Shown: positions 1 through 8,276 of the stretch, piece after piece
How the letters are laid out: each line of letters starts with the position of its first letter
Position numbering within the stretch: position 1 is the first letter of the stretch
Assembly (NCBI GenBank): GCA_017517325.1
Contig: JAFWZW010000023.1
Span: 62,001 to 126,000 of the forward strand
DNA from: Clostridia bacterium
Lineage (GTDB): Bacteria > Bacillota > Clostridia > Oscillospirales > SIG627
Direction: 5' to 3'
Length of the DNA stretch: 64,000 nt
Position numbers and translations under genes: made by a program
The notes under the pieces: model-generated
Databases searched by the model: none
Seen by the model: only the letters and a program-made list of their open reading frames with translations
Told to the model about the DNA's origin: nothing

Positions 1-1
1 G

Positions 2-490
2 GATCTTACGGATCTGAAGGAATTGCGCCTTGCGGCTTTGTATCACGACCGTACCAAGGAATGGTCGGATGAAGAGCATATCGCCTTTCTGCAAGAGCAA
101 GGCTTGCCCCTTCCTTCGGAGGACCTTGAAAGCCCTGCGGTCCTGCATGGTCGCACTGCGGCATATCTTGCGGTAAAGGAATTAGGGCTTTCCCCAAAAG
201 CGGCAGAAGCCATTTCGTGTCATACCACGGGCAAAACGGGAATGACCTTGGAGGAAAAGATCCTCTACCTTGCCGATTTTATAGAAGAGACCCGCAAATA
301 TGAAACCTGCCACGTGATCCGCCGCTTGTTTTACGAAAACCTCCCTGCGGATCGGGAAGGGAGGATTTCCCGTTTGAATACCTGCGTTTTGGCGGCTATG
401 GAGCATACGCTGGAACGATTGAAAAAAGAAAAAAGACCGATCCACCCGCAAACCCTTCAGGGCGCGAGGGATCTGAAAAAGAAAGGATAA
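2..490 (+). CDS. yqeK: YqeK-type HD-domain phosphohydrolase, 5' end missing
   Basis: The reading frame is open to the left edge, so the start lies outside the window and about 162 residues are visible. An HD dyad follows the run RLAALY, and the later stretches LHGRTAAYLA, CHTTGKTGMTLEEKILYLAD and FIEETRKY match the YqeK family. Family members hydrolyse diadenosine tetraphosphate symmetrically to ADP through a metal centre held by the HD residues; this role comes from family knowledge. The gene ends three bases before rsfS, and yqeK-rsfS-leuS is a common Firmicutes order, so the three are probably co-transcribed. A TTG at 23 would be an internal codon, not the true start, because conserved sequence continues upstream of it. 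Confidence 0.9.
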   Translation, partial: DLTDLKELRLAALYHDRTKEWSDEEHIAFLQEQGLPLPSEDLESPAVLHGRTAAYLAVKELGLSPKAAEAISCHTTGKTGMTLEEKILYLADFIEETRKYETCHVIRRLFYENLPADREGRISRLNTCVLAAMEHTLERLKKEKRPIHPQTLQGARDLKKKG

Positions 491-493
491 AGC

Positions 494-850
494 ATGACAG
501 CCATTGAAAAAGCAAAAAAAGCCGCTTCGGTGCTGGATGAGAAAAAGGGAAGAGAGGTCCGCATTCTCAAGGTGCGGGAAGAAACGGTCCTTACCGACTA
601 TTTCGTTATCGCAACCGCCACCTCCTCCACCCATCTGAAGGCCCTTTGCGACGAGGTGGAATACGTGCTTCGCGAGGAAGAAGGGATCCGTGCGGACCGA
701 GTGGAAGGCTATCAGGGAGGTGGCTGGATCTTGGTGGATTTCGGTGACGTGATCGTGCACCTCTTCGACCAAACCAGTCGCGAATACTTTAAACTTGAAA
801 AGCTTTGGAACGGCGCCGAGGCCGTTGAATTTGAACAAAAAGAAGATTAG
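494..850 (+). CDS. rsfS: Ribosomal silencing factor RsfS
   Basis: This 118-residue protein has the full DUF143/RsfS pattern: an N-terminal helix with a conserved [11 protein letters not shown] segment, then the central [20 protein letters not shown] stretch and a C-terminal [10 protein letters not shown]. RsfS binds ribosomal protein L14 on the 50S subunit and blocks subunit joining when nutrients are scarce (family knowledge). It starts three bases after yqeK and ends 23 bases before leuS, so it is the middle gene of a three-gene operon. Length is normal for the family and nothing is missing. Confidence 0.93.
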   Translation: MTAIEKAKKAASVLDEKKGREVRILKVREETVLTDYFVIATATSSTHLKALCDEVEYVLREEEGIRADRVEGYQGGGWILVDFGDVIVHLFDQTSREYFKLEKLWNGAEAVEFEQKED

Positions 851-873
851 AAATCGAGATCGAGGATATAAAA

Positions 874-3276
874 ATGGAGTACAATTTTAAGCAGACAGAA
901 AAAAAGTGGCAAAAAATTTGGGAGGAAAAAGGAACCTTTCAGGTAGGTACGGATTATTCCAAGCCTAAGTTTTACGCTTTGGTAGAATTTCCTTACCCCT
1001 CCGGTCAGGGGCTTCACGTTGGTCACCCCCGCTCTTATACCGCGCTGGATATCGTATCCCGCAAAAAGAGATTGCAGGGCTTTAACGTGCTTTACCCCAT
1101 GGGTTGGGATGCCTTCGGTCTTCCCACCGAAAATTTTGCCATCAAGAATCACATTCATCCCTCCGTGGTAACGGAAAAGAACGTTGCACATTTCAAGGAA
1201 CAGCTTCAGTCTCTGGGCTTTTCCTTTGATTGGTCTCGTGAGATCAATACCACCGATCCCAATTATTATAAGTGGACTCAGTGGATCTTTCTTCAGCTTT
1301 TCAAGGAAGGCCTTGCCTATAAGAAGGAAATGGCTGTAAACTGGTGCCCCTCCTGTAAGTGTGTGCTTGCCAATGAAGAGGCGGCAGGCGGCGTTTGCGA
1401 GCGTTGCGGAAGCGAAGTGGTGCGTAAGGTCAAGAGCCAGTGGATGCTCAAGATCACCGATTACGCAGAAAAGCTTCTCAACGGGCTGGATGACGTGAAC
1501 TTCATTGAGCGCGTCAAGACCCAGCAGAGAAACTGGATCGGCAGAAGCCACGGTGCTCAGGTGAAATTCAAGACCACCGCGGGAGACGTATTAGAAGTCT
1601 ATACCACCCGCCCCGATACTCTTTTCGGCGCTACTTATATGGTAATGGCTCCCGAGCACGCCCTCATTGAAAAGTGGCAGGGCTCTTTACGTAATATGGA
1701 TCAGATCCGTGCCTATCAGGAAGCGGCCGCCAGAAAGAGCGATTTCGAAAGAACGGAAGTGGTCAAGGAAAAGACCGGCGTAAAGCTTGACGGTGTCTGC
1801 GCCATCAACCCCGTAAACGGTAAGGAGATCCCCATTTTCATTTCCGATTACGTTTTGGCTTCCTACGGTACCGGCGCCATTATGGCAGTTCCCGCCCACG
1901 ACGAGAGAGACTATGCCTTTGCCAAGGTCTTCGGCCTTCCCATCGTTGAGGTGGTCAAGGGCGGCGATATTGAAAAAGAGGCCTTCGTGGATTGTGCCAC
2001 CGGCATTATGACAAACTCCGGCTTTTTGGACGGGCTTTCCGTTGAGGAAGCCAAGGTGAAGATCACCCAGTGGCTGGCGGAGCAGGGCGTTGGTGAAAAG
2101 AAGGTCAACTACAAGCTTCGCGACTGGGTATTCTCCCGTCAGCGTTACTGGGGTGAGCCCATTCCTATCGTTCATTGTCCCAAGTGCGGTGCAGTTCCCC
2201 TGCCCGAGGATCAGCTTCCTCTGGTCCTGCCTGACGTAGATTCCTACGAGCCTACCGAAACCGGCGAATCTCCTCTTGCAAAAATGACCGATTGGGTCAA
2301 TACCACCTGTCCCTGCTGCGGCGCCCCCGCCCAGAGAGAGACGGATACCATGCCCCAGTGGGCAGGCTCCTCCTGGTACTTCCTGCGCTATATCGACCCT
2401 CATAACGATCAGGCGCTGGCCTCCAAAGAGGCAATGGAATACTGGCTTCCCGTTGACTGGTACAACGGCGGTATGGAGCATACCACCCTGCACCTGCTCT
2501 ACAGCCGTTTCTGGCATAAATTCCTTTACGACGTAAAGGCCGTAACCTGTCCCGAGCCTTACGCCAAGCGTACCAGCCACGGTATGATCCTTGGTGAAAA
2601 CGGCGAAAAAATGAGTAAATCCCGCGGAAACGTGGTAAACCCCGATGATATCGTCAACGAATACGGTGCCGATACCATGCGTCTGTATGAAATGTTCATC
2701 GGCGATTTCGAGAAGGCCGCTCCTTGGAATTCCGCTTCCATTAAGGGTTGTAAGCGCTTTTTGGATCGCGTTTGGGCCCTGATGGATATTTGCGTGGCAG
2801 GGGATATCCGCCCTGAATTGGAAAGCAATTTCCACAAGACCATCCGCAAGGTCACCGAAGACGTGGAAGGCCTCAAGATGAACACCGCCATTGCTGCTAT
2901 GATGGCTCTGCTCAACGACATTGCCGCCACCGGCTCCGTTACCCGAGAAGAGCTGCGCACTCTCATTATCCTTCTGAACCCCTTCGCCCCCCACGTAACG
3001 GAAGAAATGTGGGAGGTTCTGGGCTTTGAAGGAATGTTGAACCAGACCAACTGGCCTCTCTATGACGAAGCCAAGTGCGTGGATGCCACCGTAGAGATCG
3101 CCATTCAGATCTGCGGCAAGGTGAGAGCTAAGATGAATATTGCCGTGGATGCCAAAGGGGAAGACGTGATCGCCGCCGCCAAGGCAGAAGCGAGCATTGC
3201 CGCTCAGCTTGCGGGCAAGACCGTTATCAAGGAGATCTACGTTCCCGGTAAGCTTGTGAATATCGTTGCAAAATAA
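874..3276 (+). CDS. leuS: Leucyl-tRNA synthetase
   Basis: An 800-residue class I aminoacyl-tRNA synthetase that charges tRNA-Leu. The HIGH-type motif reads HVGHP at residues 48-52 and the KMSKS loop lies at residues 579-583. Between them are a zinc-ribbon-like pair of CxxC motifs (CPSC and CERC) near residue 165, the CP1 editing domain with the [14 protein letters not shown] segment, and a second cysteine cluster (CPKC, CPCC) before the [14 protein letters not shown] catalytic segment that is diagnostic for LeuS. The anticodon-binding and C-terminal domains follow. It is the last gene of the yqeK operon and is followed by a strong terminator. I see no T-box leader; rsfS lies directly upstream. 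Confidence 0.98.
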   Translation: MEYNFKQTEKKWQKIWEEKGTFQVGTDYSKPKFYALVEFPYPSGQGLHVGHPRSYTALDIVSRKKRLQGFNVLYPMGWDAFGLPTENFAIKNHIHPSVVTEKNVAHFKEQLQSLGFSFDWSREINTTDPNYYKWTQWIFLQLFKEGLAYKKEMAVNWCPSCKCVLANEEAAGGVCERCGSEVVRKVKSQWMLKITDYAEKLLNGLDDVNFIERVKTQQRNWIGRSHGAQVKFKTTAGDVLEVYTTRPDTLFGATYMVMAPEHALIEKWQGSLRNMDQIRAYQEAAARKSDFERTEVVKEKTGVKLDGVCAINPVNGKEIPIFISDYVLASYGTGAIMAVPAHDERDYAFAKVFGLPIVEVVKGGDIEKEAFVDCATGIMTNSGFLDGLSVEEAKVKITQWLAEQGVGEKKVNYKLRDWVFSRQRYWGEPIPIVHCPKCGAVPLPEDQLPLVLPDVDSYEPTETGESPLAKMTDWVNTTCPCCGAPAQRETDTMPQWAGSSWYFLRYIDPHNDQALASKEAMEYWLPVDWYNGGMEHTTLHLLYSRFWHKFLYDVKAVTCPEPYAKRTSHGMILGENGEKMSKSRGNVVNPDDIVNEYGADTMRLYEMFIGDFEKAAPWNSASIKGCKRFLDRVWALMDICVAGDIRPELESNFHKTIRKVTEDVEGLKMNTAIAAMMALLNDIAATGSVTREELRTLIILLNPFAPHVTEEMWEVLGFEGMLNQTNWPLYDEAKCVDATVEIAIQICGKVRAKMNIAVDAKGEDVIAAAKAEASIAAQLAGKTVIKEIYVPGKLVNIVAK

Positions 3277-3290
3277 TGCAGTAAAAAAAC

Positions 3291-3333
3291 AAAAACGCCC
3301 GATCAGCTTTGCTGCCGATCGAGCGTTTTTTCG
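3291..3333 (+). terminator. Rho-independent terminator after leuS
   Basis: A GC-rich stem (AACGCCCGATCAGC with GCCGATCGAGCGTT, slightly imperfect) is followed by a run of six T residues, 14 bases after the leuS stop. Confidence 0.85.
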
Positions 3334-3383
3334 TCAAAAAAGAGTGAAAAGAAAATGTTTTCCATAAAAATGGAAAAAACTTA

Positions 3384-3412
3384 TTGACATTCCAAGCAAG
3401 AACGGGTATAAT
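3384..3412 (+). promoter_or_regulatory. Sigma-A promoter for rpsU
   Basis: Perfect TTGACA at 3384-3389 and TATAAT at 3407-3412 with a 17-bp spacer. The rpsU start lies 64 bases downstream of the -10 box, which leaves a leader of roughly 57 nt. Confidence 0.9.
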
Positions 3413-3475
3413 ATCTTTTAGTCGTTTAGACTGGTTTGTTTTATCTCTTCGCTATGTGCAAAGGGAGGGAAAAAG

Positions 3476-3652
3476 ATGGCAGAAGTTAGAGTTAAAGAAA
3501 ACGAATCACTCGATAGTGCTATTCGCAGATTTAAGCGCCAGTGCGCCAGAAGCGGTGTACTCAGCGAGCTTCGCAAGCGCGAGTGCTATGAAAAGCCCAG
3601 CGTAAAGCGCAAGAAGAAGTCTGAAGCTGCAAGAAAGCGCAAGTACAAATAA
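3476..3652 (+). CDS. rpsU: Small ribosomal subunit protein bS21
   Basis: A 58-residue, very basic protein starting [19 protein letters not shown] and ending in the lysine/arginine-rich tail [15 protein letters not shown], which is the bS21 signature. It binds near the anti-Shine-Dalgarno end of 16S rRNA in the 30S subunit (family knowledge). The ribosome site AAAGGGAGG sits just upstream of the ATG. It has its own consensus promoter and is followed by a structured spacer leading to asd. Confidence 0.97.
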   Translation: MAEVRVKENESLDSAIRRFKRQCARSGVLSELRKRECYEKPSVKRKKKSEAARKRKYK

Positions 3653-3670
3653 GTTTGCGGGATAGTGCAA

Positions 3671-3761
3671 CACGGTGGCTTGCCACCGTTCTTGCCTGAC
3701 CGGCAGGACGTAACGCCAATTCCGACCACCACCGTGGAAGGAATTGGCTTTTGTAATTTTT
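3671..3761 (+). promoter_or_regulatory. Structured rpsU-asd spacer ending in a terminator-like hairpin
   Basis: Three hairpins lie in tandem: ACGGTGGC/GCCACCGT (3672-3689), CCTG/CAGG (about 3695-3707), and a 9-bp GCCAATTCC (3715-3723) pairing with GGAATTGGC (3740-3748), followed by a T-rich tract. The loop of the third hairpin contains CCACCGTGG, which could instead pair with the CACGGTGG arm of the first. No clear promoter separates this from asd, so it may act as a terminator or attenuator controlling read-through from rpsU into asd. The hairpins are visible; the switching is inference. Confidence 0.6.
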
Positions 3762-3786
3762 TAGTTCATTTTCTATGGAGGTACTT

Positions 3787-4866
3787 ATGAATCGTATTAA
3801 AGTTGGTGTGATCGGTGCCACCGGTATGGTTGGCCAGAGATTTATCACACTGCTGGAGAATCACCCCTATTTTCAGATCGCAGGGCTGTATGCCAGCGCC
3901 CGCAGCGCAGGCAGAAGCTACGGCGAAGCCGTAGAAGGCCGCTGGAAAATGGCAACCCCTCTTTCCGAAGCCATTGCGGCTATGCCTGTGCAGGATGCCG
4001 CCGATATCGCAAGCATTGCCGCTACGGTTGATATGGTATTCTGTGCCGTCAATATGCCTAAGGAAGAGATCCGTGTTTATGAGGAAGCCTTGGCAAAGGC
4101 CGAGATCCCCGTGGTTTCCAACAACAGCGCACATCGTATGACCCCTGACGTTCCCATGATCATTCCCGAGGTCAACCCCCAGCATACCGACCTGATCCCC
4201 ATTCAGAGAAAGAGATTGGGCACCCGCCGTGGCTTCATTGCCGCAAAACCCAACTGCTCCATTCAGAGCTACGTTCCCCTGATCCAGCCCTTGATGGAGT
4301 TTGAGCCCACCGAGGTGTTCGTTACCACCTATCAGGCAATTTCCGGTGCAGGTAAGACCTTTAAGGAATGGCCCGAAATGCTGGATAACATCATCCCCTT
4401 TATCGGTGGTGAGGAAGAAAAGAGCGAGAAGGAGCCCTTGAAGATCTGGGGTAAGATCGTAGAAAACGGTGTGGAGCACAAGTCTGATATGACCATCAGC
4501 GCTCAGTGTCTCCGCGTTCCCTGTACCGACGGTCATATGGCTGCAACCTTCATCCGCTTCAAGAATAAGCCCACCCGTGAGCAGATCCTGAACAAGTGGA
4601 AGGAATATAAGTCCACCCCTCAGGAGCTGGAGCTTCCCAGCGCCCCCAAGCAGTTTATTACCTATTTTGAAGAAGAAAACCGCCCTCAGACCGGTGTTGA
4701 CCGTATGACTGAGAACGGTATGGGTATCTGCGCAGGCAGACTTCGCGAGGATCCCATCTATGATTACAAGTTCGTGGGCCTTTCTCACAATACCCTGCGC
4801 GGTGCCGCAGGCGGTGCCGTTGAGGTGGCAGAGCTTCTCTTCCGTCTGGGCTATTTTGACAGATGA
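3787..4866 (+). CDS. asd: Aspartate-semialdehyde dehydrogenase, archaeal/fungal-type subfamily
   Basis: A 359-residue NADPH-dependent enzyme that reduces aspartyl phosphate to aspartate semialdehyde, the branch point to lysine, diaminopimelate, threonine and methionine. The nucleotide loop GATGMVGQRF lies near residue 10 and the catalytic cysteine is Cys157 in KPNCSIQ. SNNSAHRM and the sequence style around GAGKTFKEWPEM place it with the archaeal/fungal-type subfamily rather than the E. coli type. The start at 3787 is chosen because GGAG at 3777-3780 is well spaced from it; the ATG at 3775 would overlap that site. The stop overlaps the rarA start by four bases (ATGA). Confidence 0.94.
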   Translation: MNRIKVGVIGATGMVGQRFITLLENHPYFQIAGLYASARSAGRSYGEAVEGRWKMATPLSEAIAAMPVQDAADIASIAATVDMVFCAVNMPKEEIRVYEEALAKAEIPVVSNNSAHRMTPDVPMIIPEVNPQHTDLIPIQRKRLGTRRGFIAAKPNCSIQSYVPLIQPLMEFEPTEVFVTTYQAISGAGKTFKEWPEMLDNIIPFIGGEEEKSEKEPLKIWGKIVENGVEHKSDMTISAQCLRVPCTDGHMAATFIRFKNKPTREQILNKWKEYKSTPQELELPSAPKQFITYFEEENRPQTGVDRMTENGMGICAGRLREDPIYDYKFVGLSHNTLRGAAGGAVEVAELLFRLGYFDR

Positions 4867-6104
4867 ATATTCCCCTTGCGGAACGGATCCGTCCCAAAAG
4901 CTTCGATGAGGTAGCGGGTCAAAAGCATATTTTGGGTGAAAAGGGGCCGCTGAAGCGCCTTTTGGAATCCGGAAAATTGACCAATATGATCTTCTACGGC
5001 CCCTCTGGGGTAGGGAAGACCACCGTTGCCAATCTGGTAGCGGGAATGGCAGGCTTGCCATTCCGCAAGCTGAACGCCACTACCTCCGCGGGCAAGGACA
5101 TCAAGGAAGTCCTTGCGGAAAGCGAAGGCCTGGAAGGGATGGATGGCATCGTTCTGTATTTGGATGAGATCCAGTATCTCAACAAAAAACAGCAGCAGAC
5201 CCTTTTGGAATACATTGAAGACGGGAGGGTCACCCTCATTGCCTCCACAACGGAGAACCCTTATTTCTACGTATATAAGGCTATTCTTTCTCGTTGTGCA
5301 GTGTTCGAATTTAAAGAGCTTTCCCCTGCGGAAATTGAAGAAAACCTTCTTCGCGGAATGGCTCAGCTTAACGAAGAAAACGGAGAGGAAAAGACTGCCG
5401 CCAAAGAAGCCCTTCACGAGATCGCAATTCTTTCCGGCGGTGACGTACGCTCCTCCTTAAACTTTTTGGAGCTGTGCTTTTACGTTTCCGACCGTGAGAT
5501 TACGTTAGAAGACGTGAAGGCTTGCGCCCAGCGCAATTATTCCGCCTACGACCGTGATGGAGACGATAAGTACGAGCTTCTCTCCGCTTTGCAGAAATCC
5601 ATCCGCGGGAGCGATCCCGATGCCGCCGCTTTTTACCTTGCAAAGCTTTTGGAGGCGGGGGATCTGCAAGGTGCTTGCCGCAGACTGATGGTCATTGCTT
5701 CAGAGGATATCGGCCTTGCCTATTCTCAGGCGGCCGTAGTGGTAAAGAGCTGTGTGGATTCCGCTTTGATGCTGGGAATGCCCGAGGCACGGATCCCGTT
5801 GGTCCACGCCGCCATTCTTCTTGCCACCAGCCCTAAATCCAATTCCGCTTATATGGCCTATGCCGCCGCTAAGGAGGATATGGAAAAGGGTCTGGGAAGA
5901 GATATGCCCTCGCGCCTGAAAAACAATCATTATTTTGGTGTCGGGGAGAAAAAGGCCGCGTACCTTTACCCCCACGATTTTCCCAACCATTGGACCCCCC
6001 AGCAATACCTGCCCGACGATCTGAAGGATCGCAGGTACTACGAATACGGGGATAATAAGACCGAGCAGGCCGCAAGAGCCTATTGGGAAAAGATCAAAAA
6101 ATAA
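4863..6104 (+). CDS. rarA: RarA/MgsA-family AAA+ ATPase (replication-associated recombination protein A)
   Basis: A 413-residue AAA+ ATPase related to clamp loaders and Holliday-junction motors. Walker A is GPSGVGKT at residues 46-53 and Walker B is LYLDEIQ near residue 100, where most relatives have DEIHRFN; here the run is DEIQYLN. The C-terminal tetramerisation domain with SDREITLEDV and the late segments KNNHYFG and YLYPHDFPNHW match MgsA/RarA. The family acts at stalled replication forks with SSB (family knowledge). It overlaps asd by four bases and so is translationally coupled to it; a terminator follows. Confidence 0.94.
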   Translation: MNIPLAERIRPKSFDEVAGQKHILGEKGPLKRLLESGKLTNMIFYGPSGVGKTTVANLVAGMAGLPFRKLNATTSAGKDIKEVLAESEGLEGMDGIVLYLDEIQYLNKKQQQTLLEYIEDGRVTLIASTTENPYFYVYKAILSRCAVFEFKELSPAEIEENLLRGMAQLNEENGEEKTAAKEALHEIAILSGGDVRSSLNFLELCFYVSDREITLEDVKACAQRNYSAYDRDGDDKYELLSALQKSIRGSDPDAAAFYLAKLLEAGDLQGACRRLMVIASEDIGLAYSQAAVVVKSCVDSALMLGMPEARIPLVHAAILLATSPKSNSAYMAYAAAKEDMEKGLGRDMPSRLKNNHYFGVGEKKAAYLYPHDFPNHWTPQQYLPDDLKDRRYYEYGDNKTEQAARAYWEKIKK

Positions 6105-6121
6105 AATTATTCAGCGTAAAA

Positions 6122-6172
6122 ATACACCGCATAGCCAAAACTCGAACGAGAGGCTCTTGCGGTGTTTTTTTG
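6122..6172 (+). terminator. Terminator after rarA
   Basis: ACACCGC (6124-6130) pairs with GCGGTGT (6159-6165), extended inside by AGCC/GGCT, and is followed by seven T residues. It lies between two convergent genes and precedes the end of the sialidase-like gene on the opposite strand. Confidence 0.8.
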
Positions 6173-6174
6173 TT

Positions 6175-7176
6175 TTAAATTCCAAGCTCCGATTTTTCTA
6201 TCAGGCGCATTTTCAAGCGGTGGGTTGCCTTTGTGAATTTGCGCTCGGGGCTTTCGTAATAGGTAATAAGGATCTCATTTTCCGTAAAATAAAGCATGGG
6301 GTATCCGTAGCCCTTCATGGGATCCTGATCCAGCTCACAAAGGGTTTCCCACCGGATCCCGTCCTTGCTTTTGGCAAGGCATATGGGAGAGCGGGGGTAT
6401 TGATGCTTCAGGCCGGGGAAGGTATTGTCCCACACGGCAAAGAAAAGCCGAGAGTGAGGATCGAAGGAAACGGTAAAGGGGGCGCAGGGACTGCGCAGAG
6501 TGGAGGGGGCCGCCTTGGACCAGGTCAAGCCGTCGTCGCCTGAAACGGAGTAGTACAGATAACCGTGGCCGGTACGCATAAACATCAGGACTTCATTTCC
6601 CATTCCCTGAACTACCATTGGCTCTGCCAACTGGTCTACCCCCGCCTCTTCGCTCAGAGCAAATTCCCCTTTTTGCCAGGTGCCGCCTTCATCGTCGGAG
6701 AAGAAGCAACCGGAATGACCGGATTTTTCAAAGAAGTCTCTGTTGGAAAGGTTGCTGGGCACGTAGCAAACGGGAAGCAGAATGCGCCCTGTGTGGGTGC
6801 GGATCAAACGGTGATTCATCAGGTAATAGCAGGCGGAATCGGGGTTGATGCGATCACCCATCTCAAAATTTCTGCCATCATCCTCGGAAAACGCCGTGTA
6901 GTAATCGGCTCCGTTGACGGAGGCAATATCGGGATCCTCACTGATTTTTCTCACAATGGTCATAAGCCGCCCGTCCTTTAAGCGGATCAGGTTGGCGTTG
7001 GCGGTAATACTACCCAGAGGAACGGTCCATTCCTCCTTCGTGGTGCGGAACAGATCGGAGCTCTGCATAAAGCGCTTTCCCTCAAGGGTGGAATAAGTCA
7101 GGATCAGATCTCCGTTTTTGGCAACGGCACAGCCGGTTCCGATCACGTTGTTTTCGGCAAGGTATCGGGTAAACAT
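6175..7176 (-). CDS. Sialidase-like BNR-repeat protein, cytoplasmic
   Basis: A 333-residue six-bladed beta-propeller candidate of the sialidase/neuraminidase superfamily. At least four Asp-box (BNR) repeats are visible: SEDDGRNFE, SDDEGGTWQ, SGDDGLTWS and SKDGIRWE, spaced through the chain. No signal peptide is present, so it should act inside the cell or serve a non-sialidase role. Asp boxes are structural, so substrate specificity cannot be read from them. The start is supported by GAAAGGGGA upstream of the ATG. It is monocistronic, between two terminators. Confidence 0.75.
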   Translation of the reverse strand: MFTRYLAENNVIGTGCAVAKNGDLILTYSTLEGKRFMQSSDLFRTTKEEWTVPLGSITANANLIRLKDGRLMTIVRKISEDPDIASVNGADYYTAFSEDDGRNFEMGDRINPDSACYYLMNHRLIRTHTGRILLPVCYVPSNLSNRDFFEKSGHSGCFFSDDEGGTWQKGEFALSEEAGVDQLAEPMVVQGMGNEVLMFMRTGHGYLYYSVSGDDGLTWSKAAPSTLRSPCAPFTVSFDPHSRLFFAVWDNTFPGLKHQYPRSPICLAKSKDGIRWETLCELDQDPMKGYGYPMLYFTENEILITYYESPERKFTKATHRLKMRLIEKSELGI

Positions 7177-7212
7177 AGTAGTATTCCCCTTTCATCTTTA
7201 TCGTATGTACCT

Positions 7213-7241
7213 ATTATAATAATTTTTAATTGATTATGGAA
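7213..7241 (-). promoter_or_regulatory. Possible promoter of the sialidase-like gene
   Basis: On the minus strand a TATAAT (complement of 7213-7218) sits about 37 bases before the start codon; the -35 hexamer (TTCCAT, complement of 7236-7241) is poor. The -10 box is the only convincing part. Confidence 0.4.
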
Positions 7242-7279
7242 GAGAGAAAGCGAACAAAAAAACGGATAACATGTTTTAT

Positions 7280-7327
7280 TTTTTCGAAAAAACGATAAAA
7301 GGCAGTTTTTTCCTGCCTTTTATCGTT
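7280..7327 (-). terminator. Terminator of the yicC-rsgA operon
   Basis: A long perfect hairpin: the arms AACGATAAAAGGCAG (7291-7305) and its complement (7313-7327) enclose a T-rich loop, followed on the minus strand by a T tract. The stem includes the last codons and stop of rsgA. Confidence 0.9.
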
Positions 7328-8276
7328 TCGTTTTTCTTTTATCTGCCTCCCAAGCCTTGGTGCGGGAGAGCTCTTCATATAACGTGCAATAGCTTTCGTG
7401 GCGTGAGGGAGCGATCCTCCCTTCCTTTACTCCTTCTAAAATACGGCATCCGTCTTCCGTACGGTGGGAGCACTTGGTGTATTTGCAAGTGCCTAAATAG
7501 GGCTCAAATTCGGGATAGGTAAATACGAGGTCATCTTTATCCATAAAGAAGAAACGTTCGAAATCCAAAAGGGAAAAGCCGGGTGTGTCCGCCACGTAAG
7601 CAGGCTCCGTGCGGGAAAGGAGCGAGGTAATGTCGTAAAGGGTGCTTTGTCTGGTGGTGTGCCTGCCCCGCTGTGTCTTTTGGCTCAAAAGCCCCGTTTC
7701 TGCAGAGATCATCGGAAAAAGTGTGTTGAGCAGGGTGGATTTTCCCACTCCGCTGGCACCCGCCAACGCGCAGACGGTTCCTTTAATGCAAGGGTAAAGA
7801 AGCTTTCTCGTGGCTTCCTCTTCTAATTTGGATACGGCAAAGGCGGGATAGCCTGCGTTTTGGTAAAGAGTTACCAGTTCCTCTGCGTAGTTTTGATCCA
7901 GTTCTTTTTTCGTAAAGACCAAAACGGCACCAATGCCGTTATGCGTGGCAATTGAAAGGAGCTTATCTATAGAGAGAAGAGCGGGCTGCGGCTCCTTCAC
8001 GGCGGCAACCAGAAACAGCGTGTCCAAATTAGCAAGAGGCGGGCGGATGAGAACGTTTTTTCGGGGAAGAACACTGCAGATCACGCCACGTGCCCCTTGT
8101 TCTTTTTCCTTTTTGCCCAGCACCTCGTCTTTTGAAACGGTGACGTAATCCCCCGCTACCGGAGAAATATCCCCGCGGCGAAAGGCGCCCTTTGCATAAC
8201 AAAGAATGGTATCGGTTTCGGTCTTTACCGTGTAAAGCCCACCGGAAAGGCTTAAAATGATGCCTTTTTCTTCCAT
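7320..8276 (-). CDS. rsgA: Ribosome small-subunit GTPase RsgA
   Basis: A 318-residue circularly permuted GTPase. An N-terminal OB fold is followed by the G4-like TKKE motif, then G1 GASGVGKSTLLN, G3 DTPGF, and a C-terminal zinc module with the spacing C-x4-C-x-H-x5-C (CKYTKCSHRTEDGC). RsgA checks late 30S assembly near the decoding centre and leaves on GTP hydrolysis (family knowledge). Its start codon overlaps the prkC stop by one base (TAATG), and it is the last gene of the operon. In many Firmicutes rsgA follows prpC-prkC in the same way. Confidence 0.96.
   Translation of the reverse strand: MEEKGIILSLSGGLYTVKTETDTILCYAKGAFRRGDISPVAGDYVTVSKDEVLGKKEKEQGARGVICSVLPRKNVLIRPPLANLDTLFLVAAVKEPQPALLSIDKLLSIATHNGIGAVLVFTKKELDQNYAEELVTLYQNAGYPAFAVSKLEEEATRKLLYPCIKGTVCALAGASGVGKSTLLNTLFPMISAETGLLSQKTQRGRHTTRQSTLYDITSLLSRTEPAYVADTPGFSLLDFERFFFMDKDDLVFTYPEFEPYLGTCKYTKCSHRTEDGCRILEGVKEGRIAPSRHESYCTLYEELSRTKAWEADKRKTKR

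Noticed and set aside
494..900. T-box or riboswitch in front of leuS
   Set aside because: rsfS ends only 23 bases before leuS, which leaves no room, and the upstream gap in the operon is three bases.
3384..3605. A 73-codon frame overlapping rpsU
   Set aside because: It starts in the -35 box of the rpsU promoter and lies in a different frame from the clear bS21 sequence.
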